DNA from: Deltaproteobacteria bacterium
GTDB lineage: Bacteria > Myxococcota_A > UBA9160 > JAFDET01
Direction of reading: 5' to 3'
Assembly (NCBI GenBank): GCA_019310195.1
Contig: JAFDET010000067.1
Span: 1 to 18,257, forward strand
DNA length: 18,257 nt
Within the stretch, counting starts at the first letter, position 1. Each line of letters begins with the position of its first letter. Below, one piece after another: positions 6,390 through 13,040 of the stretch. Made by a program: the position numbers and the translations under genes. The notes under the pieces are model-generated. The model was not told where the DNA came from, ran no database searches, and saw only the letters and a list, made by a program, of their open reading frames with translations.

Positions 6390-9335
6390 ATGAGCTCCAC
6401 GCGCCGACAGTTCCTCAAGCTCTCGGGCGCAGCAGCCCTGGCCGCGACCGGGCTTCCCCTCTTCCACTTCCGCAGGGAGATTCACGCGGCCGAGCTGGCT
6501 TCCGGTGGGTCGAGGTCGGTCCCGAAGCTCGGGACCTGGGAGGACCTCTACCGAGAGCGTTGGACCTGGGATTCGGTCGCCAAGGGGTCCCACGGCTGGG
6601 CCAACTGCCGCAGCGCCTGCGCCTGGGATCTCTACGTCAAGGACGGCATCGTCGTTCGCGAGGAGCAAAGCGGAACCTACGAAGCATCCGAGCCCGGCGT
6701 GCCGGACTTCAATCCCCGCGGCTGCCAGAAGGGCGGTTGCTACACGGAGGTGATGTACGGCCCGAGCCGCCTGACGGTGCCCATGCGGCGGGTTGGCGAG
6801 CGGAGCTCGGGCCAGTGGGAACGGATCGGCTGGGACGAGGCCATCGAGGAGATCGCGGAAAAGATGGTGCTCCTCGCCGAGGAGCACGGAACCGACACGA
6901 TCTACCAGGACCTGGGCCCCAACTTCGACCAGGGCGCCACGACCGTCGGGCGCTTCAAGTTCCAGATGAAGGCCGGCGGCATGTTCGCCGACATGTGGGC
7001 CGAGATCGGCGACCTCAACATCGGCTCCTCGCTGACCCTGGGCATCGCTCACGTCGGCGGATCCAGCGACGAATGGTTCCTATCCGACTACCTCGTGGTC
7101 TGGATGATGAACCCTTCTGTGACCCAGATCTCCGACGCACACTTCCTCTTCGAAGCGCAGCACAACGGGTCGGATCTGGTGGTGATCGACCCCCAGTACA
7201 GCGCCACCGCTTCCCACGCGGACCTCTGGGTGCCCATCGAGACCGGCACCGACGCGGCGTTGGGCCTGGCGGTGGCGCGCCACATCTGGAGCAGCGGCAA
7301 TCTCGACCTGGACTACGTGCGCGAGCAGACCGACTTTCCGCTGCTCGTCCGCCTGGACGACGGCCGCTTCCTGCGCGGCGCCGACGTGCTCGCGGACGCC
7401 CACGAGGACGGTAAGGAGGATCTGCTCTTCCTGTGGAACCCGGATGCGGGCCGGCCCGAGCCGGCGCCGGGCTCCCCGGGCGCCGACAGCGGCAAGTTGA
7501 TCGTCGAGGGCTTCACGCCTCCCATCGAAGGCACGTTCACGGTCAACCTGCTCGACGGCTCGGAGATCGCGGTCACCACCGCCGGAAGCATCATCAAAGA
7601 GCACCTGGATCCGTGGACCTTCGAGCACGCCGCGCAGGTGACCGGCCTCGCCCCCGAGATGATCGAGAAGTTCGCCGACGGGTTCGCGAAGGCCGAGCGC
7701 CCGATGATCTTCTCGAGCTGGGGATCGAACCGCTTCCTCCACTCGGACCTGATGAACCGCACCAAGCTGCTGTGCCTGGCGATGAAGGGCGCCATCGGCA
7801 AGCGCGGCGCGGGCTACCACTCCACGGGCTTCATGGGCATGGCCGGCTTCGGCTCGTCGCTCCAGATGAATCGGACCGGCCTGCTGGGCCGGCTCGAGCT
7901 GATGCTCGGCATGATGTCCCCGAAAGAGCTGTTCCAGACGGCGCTCGACCTCCTGAAGCAGCGCAAGAGCGCCGCCGGCGTCCTCTCGGAGCAGGCTACC
8001 CGGGGCGAGGCCACCAGCGTCTGCGCGACCAACGTCTCGACCCTGAACTACCACTACCAGGGCATCGCCGAGCGGCTGGAAAAGGAGGTGGAGGGCCAGT
8101 TTCCGCGGCCTCTGGGCGCCTACGTGCGTGAGGCGGAGGAGAAGGGCTGGCAGCACAAGCTGCCTCGAAGCGGGCAGCCCCGGGTCTACATCACCGGCGG
8201 CACCAACCTCCTGCGCCGCGGCAACCAGACCCAGGCGATGCTCGACAACATGTGGCCCGGCATCGACCTGGTGGTCGCCATCGACCAGAGAATGAACTTC
8301 ACGGTGATGAACGCCGACTACATCCTACCGGCGGCGGGCTGGTACGAGAAGCCCGGCATCAAGTACGCGCTGTCGTACGTGCCCTACCTCCACTACTGCG
8401 ACGCCGCAGTTCCGCCGCTGGGCGAGTCCAAGGACGAATGGGAGATCTTCTGGCTGCTGTCGCAGAAGATCGAGGAGATCGCCCGGCGCAGGAACACGCC
8501 CGTCTTCGACGGTTGCGGCAAGTTTCCGGTCGATTGGAAGACGCTGCATCGGGACTACTCGTGCCAGGGCGCCTACGGACCCAAGGACGCCGAGCTCGTC
8601 ACCCAGCACGTCATCGACAACAGCCCCTCGATCCAGGGCGTCTCGATCCAGGAGCTGAAGAAGACCGGAATCGCGAAGTTCCGCAACGCGGGCCTCAATA
8701 TCAGCCCCACCTTCCTCTTCAACCCGGACTGGAAGGGAGACGGGGTCCTGACCGTCTTCACCCACTTCACGAAGCACAAGTGGAGCTGGCCCACCTTCAG
8801 CGGGCGCCAGCAGTTCTACATCGATCATCCGTGGTTCCTGGAGGCCGGCGAAGCACTGCCCACCCACAAGGGCAGCCCGAAGGCCGGAGGCGACTACCCG
8901 TTCCGGCTCATCTCCTGCCACAGCCGCTGGAGCATCCACAGCACCTGGCGCGATACTCCCATGCTGCTGCGCCTGCAACGAGGCGAGCCCGCTCTCTACC
9001 TCAACGACGCGGAGGCGCTGGCCCTGGATCTCGGGGACGGGGACTGGGCCGAGCTCTTCAACGACCTGGGGAGCGTGAAGATGCGGATCAAGCACTCGAG
9101 CATGGTGCGCCCGGGGGTGGCCTACTACTTCCACGGCTGGGACCCCAACCAGTTCCCGGAGCACAAGAGCTACAAGTGGCTGATCCCCGGCCTGATGAAG
9201 CCGCTGCACAACGTCGGCGGCCAAGGCCATCTCCGCTTCGGCATCAACCACCTGGAGCCCGGGGCCTTCGTACAGGACACGCGCGTGGGCCTCCGGCCGT
9301 GGACCGGGGCCCCGAGGGACGGTGCGCAGGCATGA
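6390..9335 (+). CDS. Type II DMSO-reductase-family molybdopterin catalytic subunit, Tat-exported (ebdA/s25dA-like)
   Basis: The protein has 981 residues, in the usual range for ethylbenzene dehydrogenase, steroid C25 dehydrogenase and NarG-type catalytic subunits. Residues 1-34 are a Tat signal (STRRQFLKL, a hydrophobic Ala/Leu stretch, HAAE). The Fe-S (FS0) region has candidate ligands His68, Cys73, Cys77 and Cys112 (GSHGWANCRSAC, then PRGCQKG), with His in the NarG-like first position. Asp208 in EIGDLNIG aligns with the Asp that ligates molybdenum in type II enzymes. Later blocks also match NarG, for example FSGRQQFYIDHPWF and WSIHST. The enzyme should sit in the periplasm and pass electrons to the beta subunit. 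Family members hydroxylate hydrocarbons or sterol side chains with water, oxidise dimethylsulfide, or reduce nitrate, selenate or chlorate. The haem-b subunit downstream rules against NarGHI. The stop overlaps the beta start as ATGA. Confidence 0.93.
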   Translation: MSSTRRQFLKLSGAAALAATGLPLFHFRREIHAAELASGGSRSVPKLGTWEDLYRERWTWDSVAKGSHGWANCRSACAWDLYVKDGIVVREEQSGTYEASEPGVPDFNPRGCQKGGCYTEVMYGPSRLTVPMRRVGERSSGQWERIGWDEAIEEIAEKMVLLAEEHGTDTIYQDLGPNFDQGATTVGRFKFQMKAGGMFADMWAEIGDLNIGSSLTLGIAHVGGSSDEWFLSDYLVVWMMNPSVTQISDAHFLFEAQHNGSDLVVIDPQYSATASHADLWVPIETGTDAALGLAVARHIWSSGNLDLDYVREQTDFPLLVRLDDGRFLRGADVLADAHEDGKEDLLFLWNPDAGRPEPAPGSPGADSGKLIVEGFTPPIEGTFTVNLLDGSEIAVTTAGSIIKEHLDPWTFEHAAQVTGLAPEMIEKFADGFAKAERPMIFSSWGSNRFLHSDLMNRTKLLCLAMKGAIGKRGAGYHSTGFMGMAGFGSSLQMNRTGLLGRLELMLGMMSPKELFQTALDLLKQRKSAAGVLSEQATRGEATSVCATNVSTLNYHYQGIAERLEKEVEGQFPRPLGAYVREAEEKGWQHKLPRSGQPRVYITGGTNLLRRGNQTQAMLDNMWPGIDLVVAIDQRMNFTVMNADYILPAAGWYEKPGIKYALSYVPYLHYCDAAVPPLGESKDEWEIFWLLSQKIEEIARRRNTPVFDGCGKFPVDWKTLHRDYSCQGAYGPKDAELVTQHVIDNSPSIQGVSIQELKKTGIAKFRNAGLNISPTFLFNPDWKGDGVLTVFTHFTKHKWSWPTFSGRQQFYIDHPWFLEAGEALPTHKGSPKAGGDYPFRLISCHSRWSIHSTWRDTPMLLRLQRGEPALYLNDAEALALDLGDGDWAELFNDLGSVKMRIKHSSMVRPGVAYYFHGWDPNQFPEHKSYKWLIPGLMKPLHNVGGQGHLRFGINHLEPGAFVQDTRVGLRPWTGAPRDGAQA

Positions 9336-10357
9336 GCGCTCCGTCCGCGCGACAGCTGGCCATGGTCCTGGACCTGAACAAGTGCCTCGGATGCCAGACG
9401 TGCACCGTGGCCTGCAAGAAGCTCTGGAACCGGGACTCGGGCAGCGGCTACGCCTACTGGAACCACGTAGAGACGCGGCCCGGGCGCGGGTACCCCGCCG
9501 ACTGGTCCGAGGCGGGCGGCCGGGATGCGAGCGGAGCGGTGACGCGCGGCCGGGTTCCGAACCTGGACGCCGAGTACGGGCGCGCCTGGGACTTCAACCA
9601 CCAGCAGACCTTCGAGAGCGCGGGCCGGCCCGCCGACGAAAAAGTGTGGATCCGACCCGCAGGGGAGCCGCGCTGGGGCGCCAACTGGGACGAGGACCGG
9701 GGCGCCGGGCGCTATCCCCAGGACAACCACTACTTCTACCTGCCGCGTCTCTGCAACCACTGCACGCATCCGGCCTGCCTGGAGGCCTGCCCCCGCAGCG
9801 CCATCGCCAAGCGCCCGGAAGACGGCATCGTGCTGGTGGACCAGGACGCGTGTCACGGCTACCGCTTCTGCGTCGAGGCCTGCCCCTACAAGAAGATCTA
9901 CTTCGACCCGGAACGCAACGTCGCGACGAAGTGCATCTTCTGCCTTCCCCGCATCGAAGCCGGCGTTCCCATGGCCTGTGCGCGCCAGTGCCCGGGACGC
10001 CTGCGCTTCGTGGGCTATCGCGACGACCCCGAAGGACCGATCTGGAAGCTGGTAGAGAAGTGGAAGGTCGCCCTGCCCCTCCACCCGGAGTACGGGCTGG
10101 CTCCCAACGTGTTCTACGTTCCGCCTCTCGCCCCTCCCCGTCTCGACGCCGCGGGGCGCCCCACGGGCGAGCCCCGCATCCCGCTGCGGGCCCTGGAAGA
10201 GCTGTTCGGAGAGAGCGTGGCGCCGGCCCTCGACACGCTTCGCGGAGAGCGGGCGAAGCGGAAGCGCGGCGAGGCGAGCGAGCTGATGGACATCCTGATC
10301 GCCTACGACTGGAAGCAGAGCTTCGCCCTGTCGCCCGGCGCGCGGGAAGTCCTGTGA
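9332..10357 (+). CDS. Iron-sulfur electron-transfer beta subunit of the molybdenum enzyme (ebdB/ddhB-like)
   Basis: The protein has 341 residues and four cysteine groups arranged as in EbdB, DdhB and NarH: Cys18/21/24/28; Cys141/144/149/153; Cys174/180/184 with Tyr177 replacing one cysteine; and Cys201/204/216/220. In NarH the same replaced position is Trp and gives a [3Fe-4S] cluster, so three [4Fe-4S] and one [3Fe-4S] are expected here. The protein carries electrons from the molybdenum subunit towards the haem subunit. It has no signal peptide of its own and would be exported with the Tat-bearing alpha subunit, as known for this family. The insert between groups one and two (about residues 30-140) and the short C-terminus fit the ethylbenzene/DMS dehydrogenase branch rather than the longer NarH. 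ATG at 9332 lies inside the alpha stop (ATGA), which indicates coupled translation. Confidence 0.93.
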   Translation: MSAPSARQLAMVLDLNKCLGCQTCTVACKKLWNRDSGSGYAYWNHVETRPGRGYPADWSEAGGRDASGAVTRGRVPNLDAEYGRAWDFNHQQTFESAGRPADEKVWIRPAGEPRWGANWDEDRGAGRYPQDNHYFYLPRLCNHCTHPACLEACPRSAIAKRPEDGIVLVDQDACHGYRFCVEACPYKKIYFDPERNVATKCIFCLPRIEAGVPMACARQCPGRLRFVGYRDDPEGPIWKLVEKWKVALPLHPEYGLAPNVFYVPPLAPPRLDAAGRPTGEPRIPLRALEELFGESVAPALDTLRGERAKRKRGEASELMDILIAYDWKQSFALSPGAREVL

Positions 10358-10905
10358 TGCGGAAGACCCTCGACCTGATCGTGGCGCCGACCGCCATACA
10401 GCCGGGGCGCTACGTCGCCACGGCCTATGCGGACCGCACGAGCCCATCGGTGCGATCGGCCACGCTGGAGGTGGAGCCGGGTGCCGAGGGCCGGCGTGTT
10501 CGCGTGTCCTGGAGCTGCCCCACGGCCGTCCGCGAACTCGGACAGGAAACCGATCGCTTCGTGGACGCGGCTGCGCTGGCGATTCCCGCAGCTCCGGACA
10601 CGCCCTGGGTCACCATGGGTGCACCGGGGAAGCCGCTGGAAGGAGCCCTGTGGCGAGCGGATCGCGCGGAGCTGCTGCGCTTCCATGCGGAGGGTCTGGG
10701 CAGCGTGAAGCGCGAGGCGCCGCCCGCGCACTGGAAGGTCCTCGCCGAGTGGACGGCGGGACACTGGAGCGTGACCTTCGACCTGGCCCCCTGGCCCCGG
10801 CTCGACCAGAGTCCCCAGCTTGCCGTGGCGATCTGGCGCGGCGCAGCCGACGACCGGGGCGGCCTGAAGTCGGTGACCCCCGGCTGGGTGACGGTGGCGC
10901 CGTGA
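10357..10905 (+). CDS. Haem-b-binding gamma subunit (EB_dh / ebdC-ddhC-like)
   Basis: The protein has 182 residues, mostly beta strand, matching the ethylbenzene-dehydrogenase-related haem domain. Met87 in VTMGAPGKP and Lys171 in GGLKSVTPGW sit where EbdC has its axial haem ligands Met and Lys. TAGHWSVTFDL (133-143) is the conserved strand between them. The subunit would take electrons from the beta-subunit clusters and hand them to a soluble acceptor such as cytochrome c. No cleavable signal peptide is seen at the N-terminus (MRKTLDLIVAPTAI), and residues upstream in frame are not signal-like either. This is odd if the complex is periplasmic, since DdhC, as I recall, has a Sec signal. The start ATG shares one base with the beta stop (TGATG). 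The stop overlaps the next gene's GTG start. Confidence 0.85.
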   Translation: MRKTLDLIVAPTAIQPGRYVATAYADRTSPSVRSATLEVEPGAEGRRVRVSWSCPTAVRELGQETDRFVDAAALAIPAAPDTPWVTMGAPGKPLEGALWRADRAELLRFHAEGLGSVKREAPPAHWKVLAEWTAGHWSVTFDLAPWPRLDQSPQLAVAIWRGAADDRGGLKSVTPGWVTVAP

Positions 10906-11387
10906 GCGAGCAGTCCGTGACGGATGCCCTGCCCTGGATCGCCTGGTCGCGGATCTGGAGCCCTCTGGTTCCCGAGCCGCAGCGACGGGACGCGTGGCAC
11001 GCGCTCGAGCTTCCCGACTCCATCACGGCCTACGACACCGAGTTCTGCAGCACGTTCCTGCTGGGCGCTCCCGTGCCGCGGGTTCCGCTGCTGCTGCATG
11101 CAGCCCTGAAGCGCGAAGGCGGGGCCGTGCGCGAGGACTGGCTGCGGGTTGCGCGCCACCTGGGCCTGCGCTGGGACAACGTGCACCTGCCGCCGGATCA
11201 GCTGGGCGCCGCGTGCGAGCTCTACGCCTGCGCCGTCGAACAGCAGGATGCCGTGCTGGTGAACGAGCTTCGGCGTCGCTACCTGCTGCCCTGGTGCGAG
11301 TTCGCGCGCGAGCAGCTCGCCGACACCGCCAGCAACCTCGCCTTCCTGCCCGACCGCTTCGAAGCCGACCTCCAAGCCCGGCACTGA
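10902..11387 (+). CDS. TorD/NarJ-type molybdoenzyme assembly chaperone (ebdD-like)
   Basis: The protein has 161 residues, predicted all-helical and soluble, with no signal peptide. The LPPDQLGAACELYACAVEQQ helix and RRYLLPWCEFAREQL (126-140) resemble the core of the TorD/DmsD/NarJ family, where a helical segment is followed by a conserved LLPW. Such chaperones hold the catalytic subunit until the molybdenum cofactor is inserted and proof-read its Tat signal before export. Its place as the fourth gene after alpha, beta and gamma matches ebdD, ddhD and related operons. The start is a GTG at 10902 that overlaps the gamma stop (GTGA). A longer in-frame extension upstream would overlap the gamma gene completely and is not supported. 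It is the last gene before the hairpin region. Confidence 0.8.
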   Translation: MSEQSVTDALPWIAWSRIWSPLVPEPQRRDAWHALELPDSITAYDTEFCSTFLLGAPVPRVPLLLHAALKREGGAVREDWLRVARHLGLRWDNVHLPPDQLGAACELYACAVEQQDAVLVNELRRRYLLPWCEFAREQLADTASNLAFLPDRFEADLQARH

Positions 11388-11521
11388 GAAACGGAACCAA
11401 CAAGACAGTCCCGTACGCTCCCAGAGGAAAGAAAAGGGACAGTCCCATTAGTTGCCGACAACTAATGGGACTGTCCCTTTTCTTTCCGTTGCCGGAACCT
11501 ACGGGACTGTCCCCTCAGTTC
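11388..11521. repeat. REP/BIME-like palindromic repeat cluster with GGGACAGTCCC cores
   Basis: This whole intergenic segment between convergent genes is made of palindromic pieces. The core palindrome GGGACAGTCCC or its complement occurs at 11436-11446, 11467-11477 and 11503-11513, with a partial copy at 11404-11412. Outer arms 11404-11415 and 11500-11511 are complementary over 12 bases and enclose the perfect 29-bp hairpin. Repeats of this core are, from general knowledge, common in deltaproteobacterial genomes and are often mobilised by REP-associated tyrosine transposases. No transposase gene is in the window. The AT content is clearly higher than in the flanking genes, which suggests an imported or repeat-derived block. 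Confidence 0.8.
11426..11487. terminator. Perfect 29-bp stem with 4-nt loop, possible bidirectional terminator
   Basis: Bases 11426-11454 are exactly complementary to 11459-11487, with CCGA as the loop. The stem begins GGAAAGAAAAGGGACAGTCC and its top is CATTAGTTG. Both strands end the stem with pyrimidine-rich tracts (CCCTTTTCTTTCC), though there is no pure U-run. It sits 38 bases after the chaperone stop and 34 bases before the stop of the convergent flavoprotein gene, where a bidirectional terminator would be expected. Perfect arms of this length point more to a recently active repeat or miniature element than to a decayed terminator. Termination activity is inference. Confidence 0.6.
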
Positions 11522-13000
11522 CTACCGTCCCCTTTCTTGGTCTCGGGCGCGGGCGGCGGCGGCTCGGCCGGCGCGGCGGCCGAAGAAGGTCCCGTCCGCC
11601 AGCGAGAGGCCGCTGCTGTAGCCCTGGGCAGCGAGGCCCGAGGTGGTGCGACCGGCGGCGTAGAGCCCCGTGATCACCTCGCCGTCGGGCGTGAGGGCCT
11701 CGCCTTCCGTGGTCGTGCGCAGGCCGCCCATGGTAAAGACCGCCCAGATGGCTGTGTCCGTGGTGTAGTCGAGCGCCGCGAAGGGCGGGGTGACGAGTGG
11801 AACGACGTAGGGTGAGTCCTTGTGGAAGACCGGGTCTTCGCCGCGTTCGGCATGGCGGTTGTAGAGCTCGAGGGTCTGTTGGAGGCTGCCTTCCGGAGCG
11901 CCCAGCTCTCGCTCCAGCTCCTCGAAGGTCTCGCCCACGGCGGCGATCTCCGTCGGCGGGAAGGGACGTTCGAAAATGGCATCGTCCAGGATCAGGTAGA
12001 CCTGGCCGCCCTGCGCGTGCAGCGCGGCCTCGCCCACCACCGTCTGGTAGGCGTCCTCGTTGATGAAGCGCTGGCCCTGGCGGTTCACCATCACGCCTCG
12101 GATCAGTCCCTTGGGCACCGTGAAGGGCAGCACGATGCTGGCGGTCTCCATGCGCATGGCCTCCGCACCGGCGCCCATGCCCATGCGGATGCCGCGCCCG
12201 TCGTCGCCGTCGCAGGCCAGGCGCATCTTGCACTTGCGCAGGAGCGGCGCGTAGCGGTCCACCATCTCGCGGTTGTTGATGAAGCCGCCGGCCGCCAGGA
12301 CCACGCCGCCCCGAGCCCGGTAGTGCCGGACGACGCCCTCCACCTTGGCGACGACGCCCACCACCCGGCGCTCCTCGTCCACCACCAACGTCTCGCAGAG
12401 CGTGTCCACCTGGATCCGCGTGCCGGACCGTTCCACGGCTTCGAGCAGTCGCCGCATCAGCATGCCGCCGGCCTCGATGCTCTCCTGCTGCACCGTGTGC
12501 CCCCGGGGCGCCGGCATTGCAATGTCGCGATAGGGCCAGGCCAGCTCGCTGCCCGAGTAGCTGAGGCAGTCGTCGGTGGGCGTGTAGGAGCCGTCTCCGT
12601 AGAACGTCTCCTTGAACGGGACACCCTGGGCCACGAGCCAGTGGAAGTGCTCGACGCAATCGTCGCAGAAGAGTCGGATCTTCGGCTCGTCCTCCCCCGG
12701 CCCGCAGGAGGCCATCAGGTACTTGTACATCTCCTCCGGCGAATCCTCGAAACCGCACTTCTCCTGGATCGGGGTGCCGCCCCCCAGGTAGATCTGGCCC
12801 GTGGACATCGCGGACGTCCCGCCGCCGCCGCTGGCCCGCTCCAGCGCCAGCACATCGGCGTCGACGCTCCGGGCCGCCAACGCCCCGCAGGCGCCGGCGG
12901 CGCCGAGGCCCACCACCACGACGTCGGCCTCGTCGTCCCAGCCCGGAACGTCGCGGAGCGGACGAATGGCTGCGGCGCGCCCCATGTCGCGTCGGCTCAC
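11522..13000 (-). CDS. FAD-dependent 3-ketosteroid dehydrogenase-like flavoprotein (delta4-(5alpha)-KSTD-like)
   Basis: The protein has 492 residues. The FAD Rossmann motif is at 26-54 (VVVVGLGAAGACGA, Glu54 ending strand two). GGGGTSAMSTG follows, and the C-terminal FAD segment is GLYAAGRTTSGL. This is the FAD_binding_2 superfamily of 3-ketosteroid dehydrogenases and fumarate-reductase flavoproteins. Tyr318 (NEDAY) and the Tyr461-x-Ser463 pair (GYSSGLSL) match, from memory, the Tyr319, Tyr466 and Ser468 active-site set of Rhodococcus delta4-(5alpha)-ketosteroid dehydrogenase. Introducing the delta4 bond in 5-alpha-reduced 3-ketosteroids is therefore the best guess, but other cyclic ketones are possible. 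A GTG at 13000 with GAGGG upstream is chosen over an ATG at 12985. The final codons overlap a decayed copy of the neighbouring repeat. It is the last gene of the leftward operon, 40 bases after the crotonase gene. Confidence 0.8.
   Translation of the reverse strand: MSRRDMGRAAAIRPLRDVPGWDDEADVVVVGLGAAGACGALAARSVDADVLALERASGGGGTSAMSTGQIYLGGGTPIQEKCGFEDSPEEMYKYLMASCGPGEDEPKIRLFCDDCVEHFHWLVAQGVPFKETFYGDGSYTPTDDCLSYSGSELAWPYRDIAMPAPRGHTVQQESIEAGGMLMRRLLEAVERSGTRIQVDTLCETLVVDEERRVVGVVAKVEGVVRHYRARGGVVLAAGGFINNREMVDRYAPLLRKCKMRLACDGDDGRGIRMGMGAGAEAMRMETASIVLPFTVPKGLIRGVMVNRQGQRFINEDAYQTVVGEAALHAQGGQVYLILDDAIFERPFPPTEIAAVGETFEELERELGAPEGSLQQTLELYNRHAERGEDPVFHKDSPYVVPLVTPPFAALDYTTDTAIWAVFTMGGLRTTTEGEALTPDGEVITGLYAAGRTTSGLAAQGYSSGLSLADGTFFGRRAGRAAAARARDQERGR
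11524..11538. repeat. Decayed copy of the hairpin arm inside the 3' end of the flavoprotein gene
   Basis: ACCGTCCCCTTTCTT at 11524-11538 matches ACTGTCCCTTTTCTT in the right hairpin arm (11470-11484) at 13 of 15 positions. On the coding strand it supplies most of the last codons (Gln-Glu-Arg-Gly-Arg) and the first base of the stop. This suggests the repeat array has extended into, or replaced, the original end of the gene. Confidence 0.5.
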
Positions 13001-13040
13001 CGGGGGGCCCTCGACGTGATTCGCCGCGCACCCAAGACGC

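Noticed and set aside
6390..10357. Respiratory nitrate reductase NarGH
   Set aside because: Alpha and beta align with NarGH, but the third gene is a soluble EB_dh-type haem protein rather than the membrane NarI, and alpha has a Tat signal. The ethylbenzene/DMS/steroid dehydrogenase branch fits better.
11388..11521. CRISPR array or small ORFs in the repeat segment
   Set aside because: There are no regularly spaced direct repeats with unique spacers. The short open frames reading NGTVPFL are translations of the palindrome itself.
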